A stretch of 46,799 nucleotides of DNA from an uncultured Gemmiger sp. (GCA_947631565.1 CANRLV010000012.1:1-46799); one strand, 5' to 3'. Shown: positions 1-8,863, counted from the stretch's first letter. Made by a program: numbers and translations. Notes: generated by a model from the sequence alone, not told the origin.

Positions 1-105
1 TTGCTGTTTCTCCGGTGCTTTCCTTGCACCGTCAAGGTTCCACAAGTCAAGGTTTGTTCAATTTTCAAGGTCCCGGCCGCCCCGCCCACGCGGGACAGCT
101 TGATT

Positions 106-134
106 ATCTTACCATGCCCAAACCCTTTTGTCAA
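106..134 (-). promoter_or_regulatory. Strong promoter reading off the left edge
   Basis: On the minus strand TTGACA (134-129) and TAAGAT (111-106) are separated by exactly 17 bases. The transcript would run left out of the window. Downstream, at about 85-30, the minus strand carries CCTTGAAAATTGAACA and three CCTTGA repeats. This resembles leader or spacer sequence of Firmicutes rRNA operons, so an rRNA or tRNA operon may lie to the left. The promoter is seen; the rRNA link is inference. Confidence 0.6.
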
Positions 135-283
135 CACCTTTTTCGGCTTTTTTACTATATTTTTTTTGGAAATTTCTACACCCCCAGATGTTGGACTTCA
201 GCGCGCTAAAGGCCACTATTGCTGGGTGCGCGCTTTTCCCCGCCGCCTTCGTCTTTGGGCACTTTGACCATGCCATCCGCCCA

Positions 284-312
284 TTGACGGCGCCGCCAAA
301 GCGGTTTATACT
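284..312 (+). promoter_or_regulatory. Promoter of the HD-domain gene
   Basis: TTGACG (284-289) and TATACT (307-312) with a 17-base spacer, about 50 bases ahead of the ATG at 361. It is divergent from the left-facing promoter, so bases 1-360 hold only this pair of promoters and leader sequence; I see no gene there. Confidence 0.7.
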
Positions 313-360
313 GATATAAGAACACAGTACATACTGGAAAGCGAGGACTGCCTTTTTATC

Positions 361-2238
361 ATGTCCGTTCTTGAACAGCTTTGCCAACAATACACAGCCC
401 AGTTCCGCCAGGCCCAACAGCTGGCCCGCACCGGCGCCGAGCCGGCGCCGGACCGCGAGAGCCTGCTGGCCGGCATCCGCGATACCGCCCACCGCGTGTT
501 TTTGCTGCGGGTGAGCAACGATGCGCTGCTGGACCAGATCGTGCTGAAGCGCAAGCCGGAGGACCTGACGCCGGAGGACATCCCGGTGCTGGAGCGCTTT
601 GCCGCCGACCTGGCCGAGTTTTCGTTACAGGTGGATACCGGCACCGCCTACCGCGTGCACCGGCTTTTGTATGAATACGCCTGCCTGCACGGGGACACCG
701 ACCTGTGCGTGCGCGAGCTGTACGGGCAGGCCGTGGCGCTGCACTATTGCAACCTGCACCAGCCGGACCTGGGCATCAACACGGTGGGCCAGCGGGTGAG
801 CAGCCTGTTCAACCAGGGCGCCGCCTATCTGGACCGCTTTGAGACGCTGACCGACCCCAAAACGCGCGATTATATCATCCGCTGCGTCGGCAACCGCCGC
901 ATGGGCATGGAACAGTTCATCGGTCCCAACGACCACCGTACCGGCTTCCAGTTCGGCGCGCATTACAAGGAATATCACGCGCTGTTTGAGGATTCGATGC
1001 GGGTGATGGAATCGCCCAGGTACCGCGCGCTGGAGCCCGACCTGCCGTGGGACCGCTACATCTATACCCTGCATTACGGGCTGACGCGCTATGTGACGGT
1101 TTTGAATACATCCGATGACCCGGCCATGCACCGCGAGGTGCTGGCCTCGACCGAGTACGTCTACCGCTGGCAGGATCGCGTAGCCAACGACCATACCGGC
1201 CGCTTTGTGCCGGTCGTCACCCGGCAGCGCTATGCTCTGGCCCGCTACTATTGCGGCGAGCTGGACGGTGACGGCCTGATGCGGGAATACCTGGCTATGC
1301 GCGGCGCCGCGGCCGCCGACGACTATACCTTTGAGGGGCAGCGCGTCAACCTGTGGATGCCCACCGCCGCCGCCGTGCAGCTTGCGCGGATGCCGGCAGA
1401 CGTGCAGGCGCGCTATCGCGACGCGGTCGCGGAATGGCAGCGCGGCATGACGCCGTACCTGTCCCATGTGCCGCACAGCCAGTATTCCAACGCGCTGGAC
1501 ACGCTGGTCACGCTGGTCCTCGAATACCAGATGGACATGGACCCCTCTTTGCAGGGACAGATGATGGACCTGCTGCTGGTGCGCCACCCGCCGACGTACG
1601 TCCATTCCCGCATGGTGGCGGAGCTGTGCGTGTGGCTGTTCACGCGCATGGCCGAGGTAAACCCCGGCGCGCTGGCCGGCGTTTTCGGCGCCGGCGATGC
1701 CGCCGATATTTGGGAACGGCGCGGGGAGCTGACCAAAAAGGTGTACAGCTGCGGGCTGTACCATGACATCGGCAAGAATATGCTGCTGCAGGTCATCGGC
1801 CTGTACGGGCGGCGCCTGACCGACGAGGAGTTTGCCTGCATCCAGTGCCACCCGCTGTACAGCTGGTACATCCTGCGCCACCACCCCGATATGGAGAACG
1901 AGGCGATGACGGCGCTCTACCACCATATTTCCGCCGACGGACAGCGCGGCTACCCCTTCAACATCCCGCCGCTGCCCGAGAGCCTGCGCCCGATGGTGGA
2001 CATCCTCGTCGTGGCCGACACTCTCGACGCCGCCACCGACAACGTCGGCCGCAGCTACGCCCAGGCCAAGACGCTGGACGACCTGCTGGGCGAGCTGCGC
2101 GCCGGGCGCGGCACGCGCTATGCGGCGAGGGTGGTGGACCTGTTCGGCGACGCCGACTTCTGCACCGCCACCGCCGCCATGCTGGAGCAGCGCCGCGCGG
2201 ACCTGTACGTCGAGATCTACAGCGCGCGGCAGGCCTGA
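361..2238 (+). CDS. HD-GYP-like metal-dependent phosphohydrolase
   Basis: A 625-residue protein. The C-terminal third has an HD domain: a His in HSRMVAELC starts it, followed by YHDIGKN with His468-Asp469. HHISADGQRGYP (521-532) is close to the HHExxDGxGYP signature of HD-GYP phosphodiesterases. That family usually hydrolyses cyclic dinucleotides such as c-di-GMP, but here the Glu of HHE is Ile and no GGDEF protein is visible nearby, so the substrate is open. The first ~420 residues look mostly helical and I do not recognise a domain. No signal peptide or membrane segment is seen. The start is the first ATG after the promoter at 284-312; the GAGGA upstream is about 13 bases away, a poor ribosome site. 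It is followed 47 bases later by coaX. Confidence 0.85.
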   Translation: MSVLEQLCQQYTAQFRQAQQLARTGAEPAPDRESLLAGIRDTAHRVFLLRVSNDALLDQIVLKRKPEDLTPEDIPVLERFAADLAEFSLQVDTGTAYRVHRLLYEYACLHGDTDLCVRELYGQAVALHYCNLHQPDLGINTVGQRVSSLFNQGAAYLDRFETLTDPKTRDYIIRCVGNRRMGMEQFIGPNDHRTGFQFGAHYKEYHALFEDSMRVMESPRYRALEPDLPWDRYIYTLHYGLTRYVTVLNTSDDPAMHREVLASTEYVYRWQDRVANDHTGRFVPVVTRQRYALARYYCGELDGDGLMREYLAMRGAAAADDYTFEGQRVNLWMPTAAAVQLARMPADVQARYRDAVAEWQRGMTPYLSHVPHSQYSNALDTLVTLVLEYQMDMDPSLQGQMMDLLLVRHPPTYVHSRMVAELCVWLFTRMAEVNPGALAGVFGAGDAADIWERRGELTKKVYSCGLYHDIGKNMLLQVIGLYGRRLTDEEFACIQCHPLYSWYILRHHPDMENEAMTALYHHISADGQRGYPFNIPPLPESLRPMVDILVVADTLDAATDNVGRSYAQAKTLDDLLGELRAGRGTRYAARVVDLFGDADFCTATAAMLEQRRADLYVEIYSARQA

Positions 2239-2285
2239 CCCGGCACGCACGCCCTTATAGTATATAAAAGGTAAGGAGGCCCGCC

Positions 2286-3068
2286 ATGCTGCTGGCGCTG
2301 AACATCGGCAACACCAACCTGACCTTCGGCGGCTATGCGGCGGACGGCAAGCTGACCTTTGCCAGCCGCCTGTATGCCGACACGGCCCTGAGCGCCGACG
2401 AGCTGACCTACAAGCTGGTCAATATGCTGGCGCTGTACGGCGTGCACCCGCACGAGGTGACCGACGTCATCGTAGCCAGCGTCGTGCCGGTGCTGACGGC
2501 CCGCCTGCGTGAGGCGCTGGCCAAGCTGTGCGAGGCGCCGGTGCTGGAGGTGGGGCCGGGGCTCAAAAGCGGCGTGCGCCTGCGCCTGGACCAGCCCGCC
2601 CAGCTGGGCGGGGAGCTGCTGTGCGCCGTGGTGGGCGCGCTGAACGTGTGCGAGCCGCCGCTGCTGGTGCTGAACATGGACACCGCCGCCACGCTGCTGG
2701 CCGTGGACGCCGACGGCAGCCTGGTGGGCGGCATGATCCTGCCGGGGCCGCAGCTCTCGCTGGATGCGCTGGTCAAAAACACCGCCCAGCTGCCGCAGGT
2801 GGCGCTGGAAAGCGCGCCCAAACGGCTGCTGGGCGCCAACACCGCCGACAGCCTGCACAGCGGCATCGTGTACGGTACCGCCGCCCAGCTGGACGGGCTG
2901 GTGCAAAAGCTGCGCGCCGCGCTGAGCGCGCCGCAGGCCCCGGTCATCGCCACCGGGCAGCTGCCGGAAAGCGTGCGCGCCGCCTGCGAGACCGGCCTGC
3001 AATACCGCGAAACGCTGATCTTGGACGGGCTGTTCGCCCTCTGGCAGAAAAACCGCCGCCAGCGATGA
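2286..3068 (+). CDS. coaX: Type III pantothenate kinase-like protein (CoaX), catalytic motifs altered
   Basis: A 260-residue protein, the usual CoaX length, behind the Shine-Dalgarno AAGGAGG. CoaX phosphorylates pantothenate in the first step of coenzyme A synthesis. The fold signature is present: NIGNTNLTFG at 6-15, GGMILPG at 148-154, and an NT..S...G segment around 185-197 matching the family C-terminal region. The three acidic catalytic motifs of the family are changed. The DIGNT aspartate is Asn6, GADR is GGEL (Glu110 where Asp is expected), and the DFGTAT aspartate is Asn130 with Gly replaced by Asp132. The frame is intact and GC-rich like its neighbours. It could be a divergent active kinase, a regulatory pseudokinase, or a paralogue with another true CoaX elsewhere. 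Confidence 0.8.
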   Translation: MLLALNIGNTNLTFGGYAADGKLTFASRLYADTALSADELTYKLVNMLALYGVHPHEVTDVIVASVVPVLTARLREALAKLCEAPVLEVGPGLKSGVRLRLDQPAQLGGELLCAVVGALNVCEPPLLVLNMDTAATLLAVDADGSLVGGMILPGPQLSLDALVKNTAQLPQVALESAPKRLLGANTADSLHSGIVYGTAAQLDGLVQKLRAALSAPQAPVIATGQLPESVRAACETGLQYRETLILDGLFALWQKNRRQR

Positions 3069-3082
3069 CCGTTCCCCCGCAG

Positions 3083-3112
3083 CCCGCAGCGGCCGCGGGG
3101 GCGCCGTTTTTT
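3083..3112 (+). terminator. Possible terminator after coaX
   Basis: A short GC-rich hairpin, CCCGC (3083-3087) pairing with GCGGG (3095-3099), followed by GCGCC and a run of six T. The stem is short, so the call is tentative. Confidence 0.35.
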
Positions 3113-3144
3113 GTGAAAATTCTCAAGCAAGACTGTAAAAATCC

Positions 3145-3172
3145 TTGCATACCGCAAATTTTGCGGTAAAAT
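3145..3172 (+). promoter_or_regulatory. Promoter with palindrome in its spacer, ahead of the protease gene
   Basis: TTGCAT (3145-3150) and TAAAAT (3167-3172) with a 16-base spacer. Almost the whole spacer is an inverted repeat, TACCGCAAA / TTTGCGGTA around one T (3150-3168). A symmetric site between -35 and -10 is a common operator position, so the protease gene may be repressed by an unknown dimeric regulator. Confidence 0.5.
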
Positions 3173-3203
3173 CAAAGCAGAGAGCTTTTACGGGGGTGTG
3201 GCC

Positions 3204-5312
3204 ATGGAACGCTTTGCCAAACACCGGGTTGCGGCGCTGCTGCTGGCGCTGCTGCTGACCGCCGCCTGTGTCCTGCCCGCCGCCGCGGCCGTGCCGCCGG
3301 CGGCAAGCATCCCCTTTACCGAGGTCACGCCGCCGGCGGGCGCCGCCCTGCAGCCGCCCTATCATCAGCTGCTTGACGCTGCGCCGCAGCCCCTGAGCGA
3401 CGACGAGCCGCTGCGCGCCCTTATCGTGCTGGAAAAGCCCTCGCTGCTGGAGATGGGCTACGCGGCGGCCGATGTGGCGGCGGGCGGCGCGGCGGCGGCC
3501 TATAACGGGGAGCTCCAACAGGACCAGGCGGCCGTCATCGCCGCCATTGAGGCCGCCACCGGCGAGCCGCTGGACGTCGTGTGGCGCCTGACCATCGTCG
3601 CCAACCTGCTGTCGGCGTGGGTCCTGCCCGCACAGATGGACACGATAGCCGCCGTGCCGGGCGTGCGCTCGGTGCAGGCGGAGGCTTTCCTCGTGCCGCT
3701 GGCGGAGGAAGGCGGCGAGGGCAGCGGCAGCGGCGGTCCCGATGAGCCGGCAGCGCAGGGCCTGCGGCCCGACTGGATGAACGACTATACAGGCGACGGA
3801 CAGCGCATCGCCATCATCGACACCGGCACGGACGAATGGCACCGCTCCCTGAACAGCAGCGCCTGGATGTATGCACTGGAGGAAAACGCCAGGCTCCTTG
3901 ACCCGGACCAGGATCTGGACCGCCATCTGGGAACGCTGGACCTGCTGGATGCCGGCGGCGTCGACAGGGTGTTGGACGATCTGGCCGTTGTGCAGCGGTA
4001 TTTTGGAACGCCCGTCAGCGCCGCGGACCGGCAGGAGATCCTGGCCGCCCTGACCGGGCACGGTGAGGCCGAGACGCGCAGCGGCCGTTCCCTGCGCAAG
4101 ATCGCGTTCGGCGCCAACTATACCGCCGCGGGCAGCTATGCCGACATCGCCCACCATTCCATAGACGAGCACGGCTCCCACGTGGCGGGCATCGCCGCCG
4201 CCAATCTGTATGTACCCACAATGGCGTGCTGGGATCCCGTGACCGGAAAGATGCGGCCCGGCGCGGAGGCCCGCTATGAAGCGCCGGATGTGACGGTGGC
4301 GGACGATGACGACGGAGAGGAGACGCACGTCGTCCGGGTCCAGGGCCAGGCGCCGAACGCCCAACTGCTCGTGATGCAGGTCTTTGACCAGAATAACGGC
4401 TGTACCGAGAGCGATTATATGGCGGCCATCCAGGACGCCCTGCTGCTGGGCGCCGACACCGTCAACCTTTCCCTGGGCTCGAACGAGCCGGGGGCGACCT
4501 TTGCGCAGGAACCGGTCTTCCAAAATGTTGTGGACAGCGTGGCCGAAAGCGGCGCCATCGTCACCGCCGCCCACGGCAACAGCTTTTACTGGACCTATCC
4601 CAATTCGTCCGGCACGAATGCCGCCAGCCTGGCCGGGCTGCCTTACGCGGACGACGTATCCTTTGCCACCGGCGGCAGCCCCGCCACCTACGATACCCTG
4701 CTGTCCGCGGCCTCCGCCCATATCGTTCCGGGCGGCACCGTCCGGATGAGCGATTTCAGCTCCTGGGGCGTACCGTCCACGCTGGAGCTCAAGCCGGAGA
4801 TCACCGCGCCGGGTGAGGATATCCTTTCCCTCAACGGCGCCCACGACACCGCGGAGTGGCTGCCGCCCGAGATGCGCGATGAGTACGCCCTCCACGATAA
4901 CTATGAAGAGATGTCCGGCACCTCGATGGCGTCGCCGCAGATCGCTGGCATGGCGGCGCTGGTGAAGGAATACCTGAAGAAGGAATATCCAAAGGAATAC
5001 ACGCCCCTGACCGACGCGGCGTACCGCCGCATCGCCCAGAGCCTGCTGATGTCCACCGCCGTGCCGATGGAGGACCCCGACCGGCCGGGCCGATATTATC
5101 CGGTCCTGCAGCAGGGCGCGGGTCTGGCCGATGCCAAAAAGGCGGTGACGGCCAACGCCTACATCACGATGGAGGGGAACGCCGTGTTCCGGCCCCGCAC
5201 CGCCGCCGACGGCAAGGTCAAGGCCGAGCTGGGCGCCAGTGACAGCGGCGTCTTCCTCTACACCTTCACCGTCCACAATCTGGACCCGATACCGCCCACG
5301 ATTATAAATTAA
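3204..5312 (+). CDS. Subtilisin-like cell-envelope serine protease, N-terminal part (frameshifted)
   Basis: First part of a secreted S8-family protease of the lactocepin/C5a-peptidase type. The signal peptide comes right after the start, with a Leu/Ala-rich core ending near AAAAV. A prodomain-like segment follows, including LRALIVLEKPS. The catalytic triad is complete: Asp206 in IIDTGTDEW, His323 in EHGSHVAGIAA and Ser574 in SGTSMASPQIAG, with the oxyanion Asn in AAHGNS. A GTG six bases upstream is in frame, but the GGGGG at 3192-3196 fits the ATG at 3204 better. Reading stops at 5312, inside the domain that follows the catalytic core, because of an apparent single-base deletion near 5288. 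The remaining frame continues in the next entry. If the deletion is real, the product keeps its catalytic core but loses its membrane anchor. Confidence 0.85.
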   Translation: MERFAKHRVAALLLALLLTAACVLPAAAAVPPAASIPFTEVTPPAGAALQPPYHQLLDAAPQPLSDDEPLRALIVLEKPSLLEMGYAAADVAAGGAAAAYNGELQQDQAAVIAAIEAATGEPLDVVWRLTIVANLLSAWVLPAQMDTIAAVPGVRSVQAEAFLVPLAEEGGEGSGSGGPDEPAAQGLRPDWMNDYTGDGQRIAIIDTGTDEWHRSLNSSAWMYALEENARLLDPDQDLDRHLGTLDLLDAGGVDRVLDDLAVVQRYFGTPVSAADRQEILAALTGHGEAETRSGRSLRKIAFGANYTAAGSYADIAHHSIDEHGSHVAGIAAANLYVPTMACWDPVTGKMRPGAEARYEAPDVTVADDDDGEETHVVRVQGQAPNAQLLVMQVFDQNNGCTESDYMAAIQDALLLGADTVNLSLGSNEPGATFAQEPVFQNVVDSVAESGAIVTAAHGNSFYWTYPNSSGTNAASLAGLPYADDVSFATGGSPATYDTLLSAASAHIVPGGTVRMSDFSSWGVPSTLELKPEITAPGEDILSLNGAHDTAEWLPPEMRDEYALHDNYEEMSGTSMASPQIAGMAALVKEYLKKEYPKEYTPLTDAAYRRIAQSLLMSTAVPMEDPDRPGRYYPVLQQGAGLADAKKAVTANAYITMEGNAVFRPRTAADGKVKAELGASDSGVFLYTFTVHNLDPIPPTIIN

Positions 5313-7090
5313 GCACCGACCTGTTCACCCAGGAGCTGACCACCCTCTCCGACGGGCAGACACCCGCCTTGGGCACCGGGACCACGCCGCTGCCGGGAAG
5401 CGTACAGTACACCGGCAAAGCGGGCACCGAGATCGGGCCGGACGGTCTTTTCACGGTGCCGGCAGGCGGCATCGCCACGGTGGAGGTGGAGATCTGCATC
5501 GATGCCGGGGACATCGCCGGCTACCCCGCCGGCGCCTATGTGGAGGGGTATACCTGGCTGTTCCCGGACGGCGATATCACCAGCGACCGGGACGTCCATT
5601 CCATCCCCCTGCTGGGCTTTTTCGGCAACTGGTCCAACCCTTCGATGTTCGGCCGCGTCACCGCCTATGACGAATTGGTCCGGCAGGCTGCCGCCGGAGA
5701 CCTGAAGGACGGTCCCCCCTGCGGCCCGCCCTCACTCTACACGGCGGCGGCCGGCGCGCTGCGGAGATCGTATACCGGGCGCTATGTATCGGAACAGCTG
5801 ACCGCGCAGTCCGCCAATACCGGCGAGCGCTATTCGCTGACCGGCAACCCTTGGTTCCTGGAGCCGGTCCGCCCCACGCAGCAGATGGCCGTCAACCGGG
5901 ACGACGCACTGCTTACAATGCAGGTCGTGGCCCTGCGCAACGGCATCGTGGATATGGAGCTCGACCGTGCGGATGCCGCCGGCAATGTCACCGGTGCGGA
6001 GCCGCTGTGGGCGGCGGATTCCCTCTATGCGTCCGCCCCGTTTGCACTTTTCGACGCATGGTGGAGCGTTTTTCCTGCCGTGCTCTCCATGGACGCGGTC
6101 ACACCGCAGGGCCTGGGGCTGGACCCCGGCGACCGCTTTGCGCTGCGCGTGGCGGCCATGCCGGAATATTACTGGCAGACGGAGCTGATGGATTGGCCTG
6201 CCAGCGCCCCGCTGAGCGGGTGGGATATGCGCGATGTGCTGCCGCTTTTGGGCGAGGGCGCGGTGCGGGAATTCCCCCTTTGGGTGGACAGCGGCGAGGG
6301 CCCGGCCCTGAACGCCGTGGCCCGCAGCGGGAACCGCTTTACCGTGACCGTGCAGGACGATCTGTACACGGCCTGGGTGACGGTGCTGGATACCGATTTT
6401 GCCCCGCTTGAAGGCGAGGACGGCTGCAGCTGTGTGCCCAATCTGGACGAAACGGACCGTCCCGCCGCGCCCAAAGAGCCTTATGACGCCGTGCTGACCT
6501 TCGCCGACGCGGTGCCGGAGCAGTTCATCGTCCTGGCGGGCGATTACGCCGGCAATGCGCGGTACTACCTGATCGAAACGACCGAGGCCAACGCCACCCC
6601 GGCCCCGGTCACGCCGCCGCCAACGCCGACGCCTGCACCGGCCCCGGCCCCAACGCCGACGCCAATGCCGACGCCGGCCATCGTACCGTTCCCCACCGCG
6701 CCGGCAGACGCCGGTCCCGCACAGCCTGCCGCGAGCCCCGCGCCGACCCCGCAGCCGACGCCTGCGCCTACGGCCAGGCCGGCCGGCGGCAGCAGGACGG
6801 GCGGCAGTGGCGGCACGGACATGGCGGCTGCTGCGACGCCCTCGCCCGCCCCGGCCGAACCGGCGCCGGCCCTGACCGACGCCTCGGCGACCACCCCGGC
6901 CCCGCCGCCGGGGGGCGCCGTCGCCCCCGCCGCCACACCGGCCCCGCAGGAGACGGAAAAGGGCGGTATCCCGCCGCTGGCGGCCGGCGGCATCGCCGTC
7001 GCCGGGCTCACCATCGCGGGCGGCCTTGCGTGGATGTTCCTGCCGCAGCGCAGGCGCCTGTTCCTGCCGTGGCACAGGCACCATAGATAA
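5300..7090 (+). CDS. Subtilisin-like protease, C-terminal part with Pro-rich stalk and membrane anchor
   Basis: Continuation of the protease in the next reading frame. It opens with DYKLSTDLFTQELTTLSDGQ, which joins naturally to HNLDP at the end of the previous part, giving an Fn3-like post-catalytic domain. Beta-rich domains follow to about 6590. After them comes a stalk of Pro-Thr-Ala repeats (PTPTPAPAPAPTPTP and similar, about 6595-6950). The end is a hydrophobic segment (about 6985-7040) with a basic tail of Arg and His, so the intact protein would be anchored by a C-terminal transmembrane helix; I see no LPxTG sortase signal. The first in-frame ATG is at 5369, but I see no convincing ribosome site, which argues against a separate gene. 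Confidence 0.75.
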   Translation, partial: DYKLSTDLFTQELTTLSDGQTPALGTGTTPLPGSVQYTGKAGTEIGPDGLFTVPAGGIATVEVEICIDAGDIAGYPAGAYVEGYTWLFPDGDITSDRDVHSIPLLGFFGNWSNPSMFGRVTAYDELVRQAAAGDLKDGPPCGPPSLYTAAAGALRRSYTGRYVSEQLTAQSANTGERYSLTGNPWFLEPVRPTQQMAVNRDDALLTMQVVALRNGIVDMELDRADAAGNVTGAEPLWAADSLYASAPFALFDAWWSVFPAVLSMDAVTPQGLGLDPGDRFALRVAAMPEYYWQTELMDWPASAPLSGWDMRDVLPLLGEGAVREFPLWVDSGEGPALNAVARSGNRFTVTVQDDLYTAWVTVLDTDFAPLEGEDGCSCVPNLDETDRPAAPKEPYDAVLTFADAVPEQFIVLAGDYAGNARYYLIETTEANATPAPVTPPPTPTPAPAPAPTPTPMPTPAIVPFPTAPADAGPAQPAASPAPTPQPTPAPTARPAGGSRTGGSGGTDMAAAATPSPAPAEPAPALTDASATTPAPPPGGAVAPAATPAPQETEKGGIPPLAAGGIAVAGLTIAGGLAWMFLPQRRRLFLPWHRHHR

Positions 7091-7106
7091 ACACCGGGAC
7101 AAAGTC

Positions 7107-7149
7107 AAAAGGGCCCGGCGCCTGCTTGGCACAGGCGCCGGGCCCTTTT
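7107..7149. terminator. Bidirectional terminator between convergent transcripts
   Basis: Perfect 14-bp stem, GGGCCCGGCGCCTG (7111-7124) and its complement (7132-7145), with a 7-base loop. It is flanked by AAAA on the left and TTTT on the right, so it can end both the plus-strand protease transcript and the minus-strand oxidoreductase operon. Confidence 0.9.
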
Positions 7150-7215
7150 CTTTGTCGGACTTGTGGGGGCCGCCCTGTTCCGGCCGGACGGGGCACTGCC
7201 TTGCGGGCGGAAGCA

Positions 7216-7572
7216 TCAGCTGTCGGCGGTGGCCACCACATCGACGCCCAAATCCGCCGCATTGGGCAACACCACATCGCCGATGCGCATCGGCGCCGTG
7301 ACCGTGACCGTCTTGAGCGCTTTCAGCACCTGCGGCACGGCGCTTTTGGGCACCGGTGCGGCGGTCTTGACGCTGAGCATCGGCGCCCGCCCGCCGGTGA
7401 TGCGCACGGTGGTGGTGACGGTGCGCACCGGGGCCGTGACCTCGGTGCGGGCGTAGGCCTCGCCGCGCGGGCAGGTCTGGCCGGTGACCGCGGTCACGGC
7501 ACCGCCCTCCAGCGTGACGGTCAGCTGGCAGCCCATCGGGCAGTTGATGCAGGTCAGTTCGCGCTTTTCCAT
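7216..7572 (-). CDS. DUF1667 protein, partner of FAD oxidoreductases
   Basis: A 118-residue protein of the DUF1667 family, of unknown biochemical role. It has four N-terminal cysteines: Cys8, Cys11 and Cys15 in LTCINCPMGC, and Cys34 in GQTCPRG. This arrangement suits an iron-sulphur or zinc site. In many Clostridia it sits directly after two FAD-dependent oxidoreductases in glycerol-3-phosphate operons, as here: its start is 3 bases from the stop of the upstream oxidoreductase gene. I infer a small subunit of that oxidoreductase complex, perhaps in electron transfer. It is the last gene before the terminator at 7107-7149. Confidence 0.85.
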   Translation of the reverse strand: MEKRELTCINCPMGCQLTVTLEGGAVTAVTGQTCPRGEAYARTEVTAPVRTVTTTVRITGGRAPMLSVKTAAPVPKSAVPQVLKALKTVTVTAPMRIGDVVLPNAADLGVDVVATADS

Positions 7573-7575
7573 CGC

Positions 7576-8847
7576 TTACGCCTCCTCCAGCGCCACCGTG
7601 ACCACGTCATCGGGGGCGGCGTTCTCCAGCCAGTCGCTGCGCAGCAGCACGGTCTCCATTTCTCCGGGGGTCAGGATGCGGCGGCGCAGCCGCGCCACCT
7701 GCCGCCCGCCCACCGTGACGGTGATGCATTTGTCCCTGTAAACGTTGTCAACGCGGAAGCGCAGCGGCGCGCGGTCGGCCATCCGGCCCGGGCGCACGGT
7801 CGCCGGCACGGTGTAGCGCACGCCGTTTTTGGCCTCGACGCGCAGGGCCGGGCCGGCATCGCCCGCCCCGGCGCCGCCCTGCACGAAGGCGGCGGCGTGA
7901 CGGCCGGCAAGGTCCGCTTCCTCCGAGACATAGTCGACGAGGTCATGCACATGCAGCACGTTGCCGCAGGCGAAGATGCCGGGGACGCTGGTCTCGAGGC
8001 TGTCATTGACGACCGGCCCGCCGGTGACGGGGCTGAGCGCCACCCCCGCCGTCTGCGAGAGCTCGTTCTCGGGCAGCAGCCCGACCGAGAGCAGCAGCGT
8101 ATCGCAGGGGTAATGCTTCTCGGTGCCGGGGATGGGCGCGCGGTCGGGGCCGACGGCGGCGATGGTGACGCCGGTCACGCGGTCCTTGCCCTCGATATCG
8201 ACGACGGTGTGGCTGAGCAGCAGCGGGATGCCGTTGTCCTCCAGGCATTGCACGATGTTGCGCTTGAGCCCGCCGGAATAGGGCATGAGCTCGGCCACCG
8301 CGTGCACATGGCAGCCCTCCCAGGTCAGGCGGCGGGCCATGATGAGGCCGATATCGCCGGAGCCGAGGATGACCACCTCGCGCCCCGGCAGCTTGCCCTC
8401 GATGTTGATGAGCCGCTGCGCCGTGCCGGCGGAGTAGATGCCCGCCGGGCGGGTGCCGGGGATGTTGAGCGCGCCGCGCGGGCGCTCGCGGCAGCCCATA
8501 GCCAGCACGATGGTCCCCGCCTGCACGGTGAACAGGCCCTGCTTGTCATTGAGGGCGGTGACCACGCGGTCGGCGCTGACCGCAAGCACCATGGTGCCGC
8601 AGCGGCACTCGATGCCAAGGTCCCGCACCTGCTCAACAAAGCGGGCGGCGTACTCGGGGCCGGTGAGCTCCTCGCCGAAATGATGCAGGCCGAAGCCGTT
8701 GTGGATGCACTGGTTGAGGATGCCGCCCAACACCGCGTCGCGCTCCAGCACGAGGATGCGCTCCACGCCGCACTGCCGGGCGCTGGCGGCCGCGGCCAGC
8801 CCGGCCGGCCCGCCGCCGATGATGACGATGTCATACCGTTCGTTCAT
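7576..8847 (-). CDS. FAD/NAD(P)-binding oxidoreductase, GlpB-like partner
   Basis: A 423-residue pyridine-nucleotide-disulfide-type flavoprotein. The N-terminal FAD site is IVIIGGGPAGLAAAASA, and a second Rossmann motif, VVILGSGDIGLIMA, lies in the middle. GIFACGNVLHVHD near residue 290 is the typical FAD-closing motif. The ATG at 8847 is chosen because GAGAGGGGG lies just ahead and the FAD motif follows within ten residues; the open frame extends 16 codons further without family resemblance. It lies 16 bases after the GlpA-like gene and 3 bases before DUF1667. From the Clostridia trio I infer a complex oxidising glycerol-3-phosphate or a similar 2-hydroxy substrate; no glycerol kinase is in the window to support that substrate. 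Confidence 0.88.
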   Translation of the reverse strand: MNERYDIVIIGGGPAGLAAAASARQCGVERILVLERDAVLGGILNQCIHNGFGLHHFGEELTGPEYAARFVEQVRDLGIECRCGTMVLAVSADRVVTALNDKQGLFTVQAGTIVLAMGCRERPRGALNIPGTRPAGIYSAGTAQRLINIEGKLPGREVVILGSGDIGLIMARRLTWEGCHVHAVAELMPYSGGLKRNIVQCLEDNGIPLLLSHTVVDIEGKDRVTGVTIAAVGPDRAPIPGTEKHYPCDTLLLSVGLLPENELSQTAGVALSPVTGGPVVNDSLETSVPGIFACGNVLHVHDLVDYVSEEADLAGRHAAAFVQGGAGAGDAGPALRVEAKNGVRYTVPATVRPGRMADRAPLRFRVDNVYRDKCITVTVGGRQVARLRRRILTPGEMETVLLRSDWLENAAPDDVVTVALEEA

Positions 8848-8863
8848 ATCCCTGCGCCCCCTC

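Noticed and set aside
3123-5276. A 717-codon minus-strand open frame opposite the protease gene
   Set aside because: Low-complexity Gly/Arg/Val-rich translation, no ribosome site, and the other strand has a full catalytic triad. It is an effect of high GC.
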